DNA of 64,000 nucleotides from Bacillus methanolicus (GCF_028888695.1 NZ_PNFF01000002.1:1010266-1074265); one strand, 5' to 3'. Shown: positions 36,442-45,639, counted from the first letter of the stretch. Program-made: numbers and translations. Notes: generated by a model not told the origin, from the sequence alone.

Positions 36442-37770
36442 ATGTCGAGAAAAATATTATTGTCCTTTTTGGGACTTAGTGAATATAAATCGTGTTTTTA
36501 TATGTATCAAGACAGAAAGTCTACTTATAGCCGTTTTGTCCAAACAGCCATCTATGAATTAATGAAAAATGAAGGGGAAATGGACATTGTTATTTTTGCT
36601 ACAAAAGAAGCGAAAGGAAAAAACTGGCGTGATTCAGTGAATAGTAAAGGCGAGTGGCTGGAAGGATTGGAAACGGCATTTCATCGCATCGCTCCAGAGG
36701 CTAACGTGAGGTTGGTTGAAATCGAGAGCTCACAAGATGAAGCGGCAAATTGGCAACTCTTTGATATCATTTTGCAAGAAATTCGAGAAGGTGACGAAAT
36801 TTATTTTGATATTACCCATAGTTTCCGGTCCATCCCGTTTGTAGCATTAATTGTACTTAACTATGCACGGTTGGTAAAAAAGGCATCCATTGGAAAAATT
36901 TTGTACGGCCTATTTGAACAGCTGGGCAATCCGCGAGAAGTCGATCATATCCCTCCGGAAAAGCGGATTGCGCCGATTGTTGATGTGACGAACATGGCAA
37001 CGCTGCTGGATTGGACGAACGGAATTGACCAATTTATTCGTACCGGGGATGCATCGATGATTAAGCAGTTAACCGGAACGGAAGTCGGGAAAGTTTTTCG
37101 AGATCAGTCATCTAAACCGGAAGAAAAACGACAAATGGCAGAACTGCGGAAACTGGCTGATCAGCTCGACTTGGTTGGAAAATCATTGCAAACATGTCGC
37201 AGCCTTGGAATTACGGAGGAAGTAAGGAATTTGCGTAATCAGCTACATACGGTTCGTGAGCTGGAAACGGACGCAATCAAACCGCTCATTCCGCTATTAG
37301 ATGAAATGGAAAAGAAATATGAAGCATTTACAGTTGATGAACTTGACAATTATTTTGTCATGGCAAAATGGTGTGAAGAGAACAAACTTATTCAGCCTGG
37401 ATTAACATTATTACAGGAAAACTGTATAACGGCTATTTGTCAAGTATTTAATATTGACCAAACTGATATACACAAACGCATGGATATCAACTCTGCAATT
37501 CGCATTTTATTGGAACGAATTCCGAAGGAGAACTGGCGTGTCCGAGATGAAAGTTTCGTTGAAGAGATGATTAGCAAACTTCAGCCTTATCGTGAATGGA
37601 TAAAACCGTATAACGTCATTACTGAATACCGTAATGATATTAATCATGCAGGGGCTAGTGCTAATGCTCGTGAGGCAAAAGTTTTTTATAATCAGTTGTC
37701 TAAAAGTTTAAAAGAGTTAAAGCCATTGTTTGAAAAAATGTCGGAACTTTCAAAAGAAAAAACAATGTAA
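36442..37770 (+). CDS. csx1: CARF-HEPN ribonuclease (Csx1/TM1812 family)
   Basis: A 442-residue cOA-activated RNase candidate. The CARF half starts KILLSFLGLSEYKSCFYMY and carries the DxTH motif of the TM1812/DxTHG family (FDITHSFRSIPF, Asp123-x-Thr-His). The C-terminal half is helical and ends in a HEPN active site R-x4-H (YRNDINHAG, Arg397 and His402). Members cleave RNA non-specifically when cyclic oligoadenylate made by Cas10 binds the CARF dimer. GAGGTGATAG precedes the ATG at 36442, directly after the upstream effector, and cmr1 follows 14 bp later. It is one of two CARF effectors in the same operon. Confidence 0.9.
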   Translation: MSRKILLSFLGLSEYKSCFYMYQDRKSTYSRFVQTAIYELMKNEGEMDIVIFATKEAKGKNWRDSVNSKGEWLEGLETAFHRIAPEANVRLVEIESSQDEAANWQLFDIILQEIREGDEIYFDITHSFRSIPFVALIVLNYARLVKKASIGKILYGLFEQLGNPREVDHIPPEKRIAPIVDVTNMATLLDWTNGIDQFIRTGDASMIKQLTGTEVGKVFRDQSSKPEEKRQMAELRKLADQLDLVGKSLQTCRSLGITEEVRNLRNQLHTVRELETDAIKPLIPLLDEMEKKYEAFTVDELDNYFVMAKWCEENKLIQPGLTLLQENCITAICQVFNIDQTDIHKRMDINSAIRILLERIPKENWRVRDESFVEEMISKLQPYREWIKPYNVITEYRNDINHAGASANAREAKVFYNQLSKSLKELKPLFEKMSELSKEKTM

Positions 37771-37784
37771 AGGAGTTAGAAACG

Positions 37785-38687
37785 ATGAGCCGCGATCTGT
37801 CAATTCATGCATCAGCGGTTGTACAAAAAGATTTTTCGCTCACGTTCGTTACCCCAATGGTCATGCACGGAGCCAATCCATCCAAAACCGCCGAATTTCG
37901 TATTCCTTCTGTAAAAGGGATATTTCGTTATTGGTGGCGGACGTTACAAGATGAAACGAATTCTACATTGTTACTGGAAAAGGAAGAAGCATGTTTTGGT
38001 GGTACAATTAGACAAAAACTGAAATCGCCTGTATCACTCATACTTCAACAACCTTTAACAGGTATAAAGCCGGAAAATGTACTTCCGCATAAATCCAGTT
38101 CGTTTCGTCCAAAAAGTATGGATGTGAACAAAAAGGTTGAAGTAACGGTGAAAACGTTGCGTAAACATCAAGAGCAGTTTGATACATATGATTTGTATTT
38201 CCAATATATGCTGCATCTAGCGGGAATGGGTCAACGAGCACGTCGCGGTTTTGGTGCATGCCAATGGGATGAGCACCAATGGGAAAAAGTAGATGAGTTC
38301 GCTCATACGCTTAAAGAGGTACTGAAAAAATTAAGTGTACATGACCAATTCGATTTCTCTTTATATGAAAATTGCATTTTGAAAAGGAAAAAGAAAGCAA
38401 ATACTTCTCATCCTGTCCTATCGGCTGTATGGATTGGCCAAGGAAAAGAAACGCATCAAGAAGTGTTAAGGATGTTTGGAGAAGCTTCACATAAAGCTAA
38501 CCGTTTTGGCAATCTCGGCTCTGCCAAACCTCGCTTTGCTTCTCCACTATGGTGTACGGTAAGAAAAATAGGAGATTTGTATTATCCGATTGTGACGGAA
38601 GTACAAGCAAAAGACGAAAGATATACGAACGCTAAATATGAACGTGATCGTGCCGAGTTTTTACGTGTAGTTGGGGTGAGTGTATGA
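37785..38687 (+). CDS. cmr1: Cmr1 (Cas7 family), type III-B
   Basis: A 300-residue RAMP protein with the Cmr1 signature FSLTFVTPMVMHGANPSKTAEFRIPSVKGIFRYWWRTLQ, and the Gly-rich GMGQRARRGFGACQW. Cmr1 sits at the 3' end of the Cmr complex and helps bind target RNA. AAAGGAGTTAG precedes the ATG. It overlaps cas10 by four bases (ATGA). The protein is a little short relative to longer Cmr1 variants but contains both RAMP motifs. Confidence 0.93.
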   Translation: MSRDLSIHASAVVQKDFSLTFVTPMVMHGANPSKTAEFRIPSVKGIFRYWWRTLQDETNSTLLLEKEEACFGGTIRQKLKSPVSLILQQPLTGIKPENVLPHKSSSFRPKSMDVNKKVEVTVKTLRKHQEQFDTYDLYFQYMLHLAGMGQRARRGFGACQWDEHQWEKVDEFAHTLKEVLKKLSVHDQFDFSLYENCILKRKKKANTSHPVLSAVWIGQGKETHQEVLRMFGEASHKANRFGNLGSAKPRFASPLWCTVRKIGDLYYPIVTEVQAKDERYTNAKYERDRAEFLRVVGVSV

Positions 38688-40342
38688 GCAATCAACATTT
38701 AGTCGTATTTACAGTAGGTCCTGTTCAATCATTTATCGCATCAGCAAGAAAAACCGAAGATTTTTGGAGCGGGAGTTTTATATTATCGCATTTTATCCGC
38801 GAAGCGATGAAAATGTTATCCGAGTTAGATCCGAAGTGCGAATTTATATACCCGAAAAATATACAGGAAACAGACGTAAAAACACGACACATCGCCTCAT
38901 TGCCAAACCGTTTCACAGCTATAGTTCATAAAGATGCGCAAAGTGCAGCGGCTATCCTGCAAGAAACTGAGGGGCATGTGCGGAGAGTGTTTTATGACTT
39001 GTGTACTTCTGCGATTCACACCGTGTTTCCATCACTGGATAAACAAGAAAAAGAGATTCTAAAGGAAAAAGCGGTGAAACAAGTTGATGCGTTTTTAGAA
39101 GTGTATTGGGTAGTTGAACCTTATGATTCTAACATCCATTTCCAAGAGATAAGGGAAAGAGCGGAAAAAAGGTTAGGGGCATTAAAAAACGATAAACAAT
39201 ATCCGGGTTTTGCGCAATACGGATTAACATGCAGTGTTTGTAAAGAACGGGAAGCGTTATGTCTTGAGGATTTAAGGTTGGAAGACAAGTATGGGGATAT
39301 GAAGCGAAAGTTAGCTGAAACGTGGAACAGACGTTCAGAAATATATAAAGTTTCAAACAGCAACGAGGAACAGGAACAGCAAGCAGGACGAATAAAAGAC
39401 AACGAATTTTTATGCGGAATTTGTCTGGGCAAACGCACAGCGTGGGATTATTTTACGAACAAATTAGAAAATAAACATGTCTTCCGCCGCTTCCAGTCTG
39501 TATTGGATATTGGGAAAGGAAATTATTACGCCATTCTAATGATGGACGGAGATAATATGGGGCAATGGTTTTCAGGAGAAAACAAGAAAGACTTTAGTAG
39601 TGTCAGCGAACGATTGGCCCATTTTTCCCAACAAGTAGTACCTAAGATAGTCGAACAGGATTACAACGGGCGTCTAGTATATGCCGGCGGCGACGATGTG
39701 CTCGCTTTTGTGCCTGTGGATGAAGCATTGCACGTTGCTCAAGCGCTCCGTTTTGCATTTAGTCAACCGGAACAGGGACTTGGGGAAAAGGCAACTGCAT
39801 CGATCGGACTGGTCATTGGGCATAAGAAGACCCCTTTACAAAGTTTATTAAACATTGTTCGCCAACTCGAGAAAAAGGCGAAAGGTTATGAAAATCCTCA
39901 ATCAAAAGTGAAGAAAAATGCATTGGCTTTAGCTGTCCATACGCGATCCGGCGAGATATCTGAGGCGATAATGCCGTGGGAAATCGGTTCGTCTCGGACG
40001 GTGGAACTACTGCTAGATTTTATTTCATTGCTGCAGAACGATTTATCTTCTACGTTTATTTATCATTTTTCAAATGCTTTCTTCCCGCTTCTGTATGAAA
40101 ATGAAGAGTTCCGAAAGCTTAAGAATCATGAGATGGTGCAAGTAGAATTACGGCGTTTATTAAAACGTTCTGTAAAAGAGGGAAGAAAAGTAGAATCGCT
40201 GGAACAGCACGTGGAAGCATTGTTAATGTTACATACTGTCTCAAGATCAGGTTATGATTTCTTGAATTTATTGAAAATGCTGACGTTCTTTAAGAGATCG
40301 GAGGGGGAAATGAGTGAAAAAGCTGACGTTAAAACCGGTTGA
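38684..40342 (+). CDS. cas10: Cas10/Cmr2, cyclase subunit lacking an HD nuclease domain
   Basis: A 552-residue Cmr2 that begins VVFTVGPVQSFIASARKTEDFWSGSFILSHF, the usual start of the first palm-like region. There is no N-terminal HD domain. A zinc-binding part (CSVCKEREALC near 186, CGICLGK near 248) precedes the second palm with ILMMDGDNMG and GGDD (YAGGDDVLAF, residues 335-338), the cyclic oligoadenylate synthesis site. Without HD it should not cut DNA; signalling to the CARF effectors is the likely output. The 3' end overlaps cmr3 by 29 bp. Confidence 0.95.
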   Translation: MSNQHLVVFTVGPVQSFIASARKTEDFWSGSFILSHFIREAMKMLSELDPKCEFIYPKNIQETDVKTRHIASLPNRFTAIVHKDAQSAAAILQETEGHVRRVFYDLCTSAIHTVFPSLDKQEKEILKEKAVKQVDAFLEVYWVVEPYDSNIHFQEIRERAEKRLGALKNDKQYPGFAQYGLTCSVCKEREALCLEDLRLEDKYGDMKRKLAETWNRRSEIYKVSNSNEEQEQQAGRIKDNEFLCGICLGKRTAWDYFTNKLENKHVFRRFQSVLDIGKGNYYAILMMDGDNMGQWFSGENKKDFSSVSERLAHFSQQVVPKIVEQDYNGRLVYAGGDDVLAFVPVDEALHVAQALRFAFSQPEQGLGEKATASIGLVIGHKKTPLQSLLNIVRQLEKKAKGYENPQSKVKKNALALAVHTRSGEISEAIMPWEIGSSRTVELLLDFISLLQNDLSSTFIYHFSNAFFPLLYENEEFRKLKNHEMVQVELRRLLKRSVKEGRKVESLEQHVEALLMLHTVSRSGYDFLNLLKMLTFFKRSEGEMSEKADVKTG

Positions 40343-41453
40343 TACATTTTTCTTTAAAAATCATCAGGTAACCGAAGCCGGGAATGATACGGTGATGGAC
40401 GGCATTTTCCCTCCAAGACCAAACACCATTTATGGTGCATTGCGAGCAGCATATATTCATGAATATGCAACGTTTGAAGAGTTCGCACAACAAGGAAATG
40501 ACATGGTGAAAAAGTGGATGGGGACACCGAACGAAACGGGAGAGTTTCAGATTACTTATTGCGGGCTAGAGTACAACAAAATTTTTTACCTTCCACTTCC
40601 TTTAGATTATCAAGTAGTGGAAGCGGAAGAAAAAATTATTGCGTATCCTCTGCACTTAAAAAAAGATACGGAACTTTCTTCACAATCAGGAAAATGGAGA
40701 TTATTTTCTAACCGAAACGAAAAATCGAAAAGTTCTAGTCATCAATTTGTTCCTATCCAGCATTGGAAAGAAGCTATTCTCAACCACCAACCTATACGTC
40801 ATTTATCTCATGCTGCTCAAATGTTGTCGGGAGAAGAAAAATTAGGAATTGCGCTTAATTACCAAGAGAGAAAGGCAGAAGAGCATTATTTATACAGAAT
40901 GGTGAAATGGAAATTTAAAGAAGAAGGAGCCTTTGTCGTCTACACTTCTTCTAGTCCTGATTTTTCGTCTGTAAAATTTGCGCGCATTGGCGGAGAAAAT
41001 CGTCCGTGGATTGTTAAACAAAATGAAGAAATTTTCTCGCTTTGGACAGAGGGAGAGCTTCAAACATTGTCTGAGCAAATTCGTAAGACAAACATCGCAA
41101 AAATCATTTTATTAGCACCGGCGATTTGGGAAAACGGTTCACGACCTGGAAGTTTTGATGGTGAACAGATCGTATTGCCAAATGGACTTAGAGTGAAATT
41201 ATTAGCCGCAGCCATTGGCCGGCCGGAATTGTATGGTGGATGGGATATTGCCAATCATCGTCCAAAACCACGGAAGCCGATGGTTCCTGCCGGATCAGTA
41301 CTCTATATTGAAGTACAGGAGGAACAGGTCGCAAAACTGCTTTCACTAGCTAACGGTTTTCATTTGACGGATGAAGGTGCGAAGGAAGGATTTGGATTTT
41401 CAGTAATCGCTGGCGGAAAACAAGTTGAGGAGGAATTGTCATGTATTCGTTAG
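40314..41453 (+). CDS. cmr3: Cmr3 (Cas5 family), type III-B
   Basis: A 379-residue RAMP protein starting KKLTLKPVDTFFFKNHQVTEAGNDTVMDGIFPPRPNTIYGALRAAYI, the Cmr3 pattern, and ending with the Gly-rich FHLTDEGAKEGFGFSVIAGG. Cmr3 binds the crRNA 5' handle beside Cas10. The GTG at 40314 overlaps the cas10 3' end; an upstream GAGGGGGAAATG provides the ribosome site. It overlaps cmr4 by 13 bp. Confidence 0.93.
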   Translation: MKKLTLKPVDTFFFKNHQVTEAGNDTVMDGIFPPRPNTIYGALRAAYIHEYATFEEFAQQGNDMVKKWMGTPNETGEFQITYCGLEYNKIFYLPLPLDYQVVEAEEKIIAYPLHLKKDTELSSQSGKWRLFSNRNEKSKSSSHQFVPIQHWKEAILNHQPIRHLSHAAQMLSGEEKLGIALNYQERKAEEHYLYRMVKWKFKEEGAFVVYTSSSPDFSSVKFARIGGENRPWIVKQNEEIFSLWTEGELQTLSEQIRKTNIAKIILLAPAIWENGSRPGSFDGEQIVLPNGLRVKLLAAAIGRPELYGGWDIANHRPKPRKPMVPAGSVLYIEVQEEQVAKLLSLANGFHLTDEGAKEGFGFSVIAGGKQVEEELSCIR

Positions 41454-42325
41454 TTCGTCCATTTTTATTGCATGCCATTACATCTGTTCACGCAGGGAGC
41501 GGAAGTGAAATCGGTCTTGTCGATTTACCGATTCAGCGGGAAAAACATACAGGATTTCCAAAAATCGAAAGCTCTTCTTTAAAAGGGGCGCTTCGCTACA
41601 CAATTGAGTCTCCTTTAAAACAAGAAGAAAAGAAAAAATTTGAGCTGGTTTTTGGTTCAAGCAAGAAAGAACAGAACAATAATGATTCACAATCAAGCGC
41701 GATTGCGTTAAGTGATGCAAGAATTCTATTGTTTCCGGTGAAATCGATGCGCGGTGTCTTTGCTTGGATAACATGTCCGCAAGTATTGAAGCGATTTAAT
41801 GATGAAATGTTGCTTCAACAATCAAATGTTGATCCGCTTGTTGTACCGAAAGCTAACTCGGTATCTTCTGAGCGATTAATTGTAGCAAATGGTCAAATCG
41901 TTTTAGAAGAGTATAATTTTTCTGTAAACATCACGGACGAAGCAAAAACGCTTGCAGAACAACTGTCAGCATTAGTGAAGAAAGAGTTGTACACAGATTT
42001 ACGTGAACGTATCGTCGTATTGGATGATGACGATTTTGCGGATTTTGTAAAATTATCTACGGAAGTTAATGCACGTATAAAAATTAACACAGAAACCGGA
42101 ACAGTTGATAGTGGAGCGCTTTGGTATGAAGAAAATGTTCCGCCGGAAACGATTTTCTACAGTTTCCTCTACATCGGTCAAATTCGCGGTAACGGGTTGG
42201 AAGGATTAAAATCAGCTGAAGACGTGGAGAAATTTTTAGTAGAGGAAGGACATTTCCCTGATGTCTTCCAGCTTGGAGGAAACAGCACACTCGGCCGCGG
42301 AATGCTTCGGAGAATTTGGGTGTAA
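41441..42325 (+). CDS. cmr4: Cmr4 (Cas7 family backbone and RNA-cleaving subunit), type III-B
   Basis: A 294-residue RAMP protein: MYSLVRPFLLHAITSVHAGSGSEIGLVDLPIQREKHTGFPKIESSSLKGALR at the N-terminus and LGGNSTLGRGMLRRIWV at the C-terminus. Cmr4 forms the helical backbone and contributes the aspartate that cuts bound target RNA at 6-nt intervals; the DLPIQREKHTGFPKI stretch contains the family's thumb/catalytic loop region. GAGGAGGAATT precedes the ATG. It is translationally coupled to cmr3 and followed within 15 bp by cmr5. Confidence 0.95.
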   Translation: MYSLVRPFLLHAITSVHAGSGSEIGLVDLPIQREKHTGFPKIESSSLKGALRYTIESPLKQEEKKKFELVFGSSKKEQNNNDSQSSAIALSDARILLFPVKSMRGVFAWITCPQVLKRFNDEMLLQQSNVDPLVVPKANSVSSERLIVANGQIVLEEYNFSVNITDEAKTLAEQLSALVKKELYTDLRERIVVLDDDDFADFVKLSTEVNARIKINTETGTVDSGALWYEENVPPETIFYSFLYIGQIRGNGLEGLKSAEDVEKFLVEEGHFPDVFQLGGNSTLGRGMLRRIWV

Positions 42326-42339
42326 AGGAGGAAAAGATA

Positions 42340-42717
42340 ATGGCAGCAGAACGTGTTGGAATTGAAAACGGACGAGCATCGTTTGCATTTGAGAGCGTAA
42401 AAAACGCTTTCGAAGACAATCGGGTAAGTTTCGAAAGTTACCGTTCATATGTGAAAAAATTGCCTTCTCTTATTCAAATAAATGGATTAGGACAGGCCCT
42501 GGCTTTTTGTTACCAAAAAGGGAAGGAATACCGTGTGATATATGATCAATTACATACGTGGTTAAAGGATAAGTATGGGCAATATTTCCAAGAACAAAAT
42601 AAAGAATTTGTTGAGGTTGTTATAGGCTTAAAAAGTGCGGACTATCGTGTGCTAACGATGGAGGTACTTGCATTATTAAACTGGATGCGCAAATTTGCCG
42701 ATGGCATGGCAAAATAG
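42340..42717 (+). CDS. cmr5: Cmr5 (small subunit, Cas11 family), type III-B
   Basis: A 125-residue all-alpha protein, the normal size of Cmr5: FAFESVKNAFEDNRVSFESYRSYVKKLPSLIQINGLGQALAFCYQKGKEYRVIYDQLHTWLKDKYG. The segment LPSLIQINGLGQALAF is the family hallmark. Multiple copies line the belly of the Cmr complex next to Cmr4. The ATG at 42340 is preceded by AAAGGAGG at ideal spacing, so the in-frame upstream codon at 42316 is not used. Confidence 0.93.
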   Translation: MAAERVGIENGRASFAFESVKNAFEDNRVSFESYRSYVKKLPSLIQINGLGQALAFCYQKGKEYRVIYDQLHTWLKDKYGQYFQEQNKEFVEVVIGLKSADYRVLTMEVLALLNWMRKFADGMAK

Positions 42718-42736
42718 ACGTAAAGGAGTGGCTGTC

Positions 42737-43894
42737 ATGCTGTTTCATCCGATTGATACGAAAGAAGCATTTAATCGGGCAAATAAAAATGAAATTGCCC
42801 ATTTATGGTATCATGTCCATTACGATCAATACACTTTTGATGAAAGAAATAGGAAGGCCAAATACGTTCCGAAGAAAAAGCTTGATCCAATTCCCGTTCG
42901 GAGAGAGCTTGTGAAAATGGCGGAAAATAGTGCACAACAACGCAAGAGTGCTTTAGCTGACTTATCAAACTATTATTACATACGCCAGCTAAAAGCAAGA
43001 CCGATTGCCCGAATTATCCACGGATTAGGAGGAGGGCATGTCCGAGAAACATCGCTGACTCTCCATCCTGTTTACGGGGTTCCGTATATCCCGGCTACGA
43101 GTCTAAAAGGAGTTGTACGCAATTGGTTTATTCAGGCGTTTTGTGATGGGGACGAAAAACAGTTAGCTTTGCATCCAAAAGGTGCCCTTGTTTTTGGGAC
43201 ACAAGAACAACGAGGTATGGTACAATTCCATGATATTTTCTTAACGAACCATTTAACAATTGAACCAGACGTATTAACTGTTCATTTCGGAGATTATTAT
43301 AGTGGTCGAAAAGCGGCAACAGATGATCAAAGGACGAATCCGGTAACATTTTTAACAGTGACAGTTTCCGATGTTGATATTTTTATAACTGCTAGCAAGT
43401 ATGGTGAAACGTCCAGTGAAGAATTGTTGAAGGAAGCAGCTGGATGGACAGCACAAGCTTTATCAGAATTAGGCATTGGTTCAAAAACATCATCGGGATA
43501 CGGTTATTTTACTAACATCGAAGACGTGACCGAAACTGAGCTGTTACCTTTTATCGAAAGACGGAAAATGGAAAAAGCAAAACAAAAATTATTAGTGATA
43601 GAACAAAAACAAAAAGAAGAATGGGAAAAACTCCGAAAAGAAAAGGAATCACGTCTAGCTGAAATGTCCATTGAGGAAAGACTAGTTTTTCAGATTGAAA
43701 GGTTAACCGATAATCCGATTGACGAAGAAAAGAGCAAAACAGAACTGTACAACGAAGTAATTGCCCTACAAAATCAGCGAGCTGCAGAAGCATTAAAAGT
43801 ATACTGGGAGCGTATCGAACAATGGAATGTGAAAAAGCAAAAGAAAAAACAATATGAAAAAGTACAGGCTATTAAACAACTATTAAACGAGTGA
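42737..43894 (+). CDS. cmr6: Cmr6 (Cas7 family), type III-B
   Basis: A 385-residue RAMP protein. The Cmr6 motifs are ARIIHGLGGGHVRETSLTLHPVYGVPYIPATSLKGVVRNWF and, further on, GIGSKTSSGYGYF. The C-terminal ~110 residues are an unusual long, highly charged coiled-coil-like extension (KMEKAKQKLLVIEQKQKEEWEKLRKEKE...), longer than in many Cmr6 proteins. Cmr6 caps the 3' part of the complex beside Cmr1. AAAGGAGTGGC precedes the ATG at 42737. It is the last gene of the III-B operon; a relic leader follows at once. Confidence 0.92.
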   Translation: MLFHPIDTKEAFNRANKNEIAHLWYHVHYDQYTFDERNRKAKYVPKKKLDPIPVRRELVKMAENSAQQRKSALADLSNYYYIRQLKARPIARIIHGLGGGHVRETSLTLHPVYGVPYIPATSLKGVVRNWFIQAFCDGDEKQLALHPKGALVFGTQEQRGMVQFHDIFLTNHLTIEPDVLTVHFGDYYSGRKAATDDQRTNPVTFLTVTVSDVDIFITASKYGETSSEELLKEAAGWTAQALSELGIGSKTSSGYGYFTNIEDVTETELLPFIERRKMEKAKQKLLVIEQKQKEEWEKLRKEKESRLAEMSIEERLVFQIERLTDNPIDEEKSKTELYNEVIALQNQRAAEALKVYWERIEQWNVKKQKKKQYEKVQAIKQLLNE

Positions 43895-43902
43895 TCAAAA
43901 TC

Positions 43903-44037
43903 TGTCGTCGACCTCCGATCATGCAAAAACTTCGGGAGATCGACGACAATCTATTTTCATTGAAATTAAGCAGGAAACTACAGAAATATAACAAGGAGAT
44001 TGATAAAGCTTGTACCTTCCGATAAAGTAAAGACAAT
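43903..44037 (+). promoter_or_regulatory. Stranded CRISPR leader after cmr6
   Basis: The hairpin TGTCGTCGA/TCGACGACA (43903-43948) is followed by a leader-like stretch and a promoter TTGATA (44000-44005) with TAAAGT (44023-44028), again 17 bp apart. No repeat follows: the sequence runs into the 3' part of a cas2 gene. An array and much of a cas operon have therefore been deleted here. Confidence 0.75.
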
Positions 44038-44144
44038 ATATATCCTTGGATTTATGGATCCGGATATAGATTCTGTTGCTTGCTATACAAGACGAAATGA
44101 GATTGTGTATAGGCGGAGAAAACAAGATTTTGCAGGGGGAAAAG
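44038..44144 (+). pseudogene. 3' relic of a third cas2 gene
   Basis: FMDPDIDSVACYT... in one frame matches the IMDPNVDSVVFYT part of Cas2. The DNA from about 44050 to the GGGGGAAAAG ribosome site of the following cas6 fragment aligns with 28545-28660 despite frameshifts. The 5' two thirds are missing. Confidence 0.7.
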
Positions 44145-44207
44145 ATGAGGCTTACAATTCGATTCAGACCGAAAAACGGAGCACTTATTCTGCCAATCAA
44201 TTACTAA
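44145..44207 (+). pseudogene. cas6: 5' fragment of the second cas6, cut by an IS110-family element
   Basis: MRLTIRFRPKNGALILPINY is the Cas6 N-terminus (compare the intact gene at 28660) and then stops at 44205. The continuation of the same gene appears 1.8 kb downstream at 46013. GGGGGAAAAG precedes the ATG, as in the intact copy. Confidence 0.85.
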
Positions 44208-44322
44208 GAGCATTCCTGTAATGAAGAAATTTGAGGTTTGAAACAAAAAGAGCCCTCTTGGTATAGTACAGGGTGTCAATACATTGACCCCGAATTAATA
44301 AGTTGCCAAGGAGGACTCAATA

Positions 44323-45603
44323 ATGAATTATACTCAAAATCGAAAAATCTCGCAAATCACACCATCAACATTAATAATCGGCATTGATATTGCCAAAGAC
44401 AAACACGTGGCACGGGCACAAGACGATCGAGGAATTGAATTTGGAAAACGCTTGATCTTTGAAAATCGCATACATGGTTTCCAAATGCTTTTAGATTGGG
44501 TGAATCGACACCAAAAAGAAAATGATAAGAACCATGTGATTTTTGGGGTTGAACCAACCGGGCCTTACTGGTTAAATCTCGCTTATTTTCTTACCGCAAA
44601 GGGCTATGACTTTGTGCTAGTCAATCCGATGCATGTAAAGAAAAGCAAAGAGCTTGATGACAACTCTCCAACAAAAAACGATACAAAAGACGCCAGAGTG
44701 ATTGCACAGCTGATGAAAGACGGCCGATACTCCGTACCAAATCTCTTAGACGGTATTTACGCGGAACTAAGAGAAGGCGTCAAAATAAGAGATCAGCTCA
44801 CTCAACAGCTTGCCATCACAGAAGGACGTATTCAAAATTTGATTCAACGTTATTTTCCGGAGTTTTTCGATGTTTTCGGAGATTGGAAAGGAAAAGCAGC
44901 TCTTTGCACGCTAAAACTGTTTCCATTTCCTTCTCAAATGAAAGAAATGACACCTGAAGAGGTTCTCTCAAAATGGAAGCCATTTGTACAACGAGCAGTT
45001 GGAATGAAGCGAGCAACGAAACTAGTAGAAACGGCCAAAAAGAGCATTGGAATTCAAATCGGGATTCAGTTTGCCAAACGTGAAATGGAATATCTGATTG
45101 ACCAATATGAGCTTTATCAAACGCAGTTGGAAGAGTTGGATCAGGAGCTAGAAGCTCTTGTAGAAACGATCCCAGGTGCTAAGCAAATGATGAATATTCC
45201 TGGGTTAGGTGTTACAACAGTCGCTCTATTCTTCGCTGAAGTGGGTGATCTCACAAAGTACAGTCACCCTCAGCAATTAGTTAATCTGGCAGGCCTTTCA
45301 TTACGTGAGCATAGTTCTGGAACATTTAAAGGACAAACCAGAATAACGAAACGGGGACGAAGCAGGCTGCGTAAAGCTATGTACTTAGCGATTCGGCCAC
45401 TCGTTGCCCATAATCCAACTTTTAAAGCTTTACATCAATACTATACAAAACGATCTGAAAGGCCTTTAAAAAAGCAACAGTCCCTCATCGCTTTGTGTTG
45501 TAAGCTATTACGTGTCTTATTTGTCATTGGTCAAAAACAGTGTGAATTTGATGGTTCAAAATTATTGCGAGGCTTGCCTCAAATTACATTACAAGTTGCT
45601 TAA
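44323..45603 (+). CDS. IS110-family transposase (DEDD recombinase)
   Basis: A 426-residue transposase with the N-terminal RuvC-like DEDD domain (IIGIDIAKDKHVAR first Asp; FGVEPTGPYW Glu; TKNDTKDARVIAQL Asp pair) and a C-terminal transposase_20 domain (MNIPGLGVTTVALFFAEVGDLTKYSHPQQLVNLAGL, RITKRGRSRLRKAMY) with the catalytic Ser region. Such enzymes are guided by a bridge RNA from the element's non-coding end. CCAAGGAGGACTC precedes the ATG. The frame is intact, so the element may be active. It lies in the same orientation as the interrupted cas6. Confidence 0.95.
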   Translation: MNYTQNRKISQITPSTLIIGIDIAKDKHVARAQDDRGIEFGKRLIFENRIHGFQMLLDWVNRHQKENDKNHVIFGVEPTGPYWLNLAYFLTAKGYDFVLVNPMHVKKSKELDDNSPTKNDTKDARVIAQLMKDGRYSVPNLLDGIYAELREGVKIRDQLTQQLAITEGRIQNLIQRYFPEFFDVFGDWKGKAALCTLKLFPFPSQMKEMTPEEVLSKWKPFVQRAVGMKRATKLVETAKKSIGIQIGIQFAKREMEYLIDQYELYQTQLEELDQELEALVETIPGAKQMMNIPGLGVTTVALFFAEVGDLTKYSHPQQLVNLAGLSLREHSSGTFKGQTRITKRGRSRLRKAMYLAIRPLVAHNPTFKALHQYYTKRSERPLKKQQSLIALCCKLLRVLFVIGQKQCEFDGSKLLRGLPQITLQVA

Positions 45604-45639
45604 ACCGATTTATGAACCAACATATTAACTAAATTACGA

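Noticed and set aside
44221..44245. Sequence TTTGAGGTTTGAAAC resembling a repeat end after the cas6 fragment
   Set aside because: Only the last bases match and there is no second copy; probably chance within the IS110 left end.
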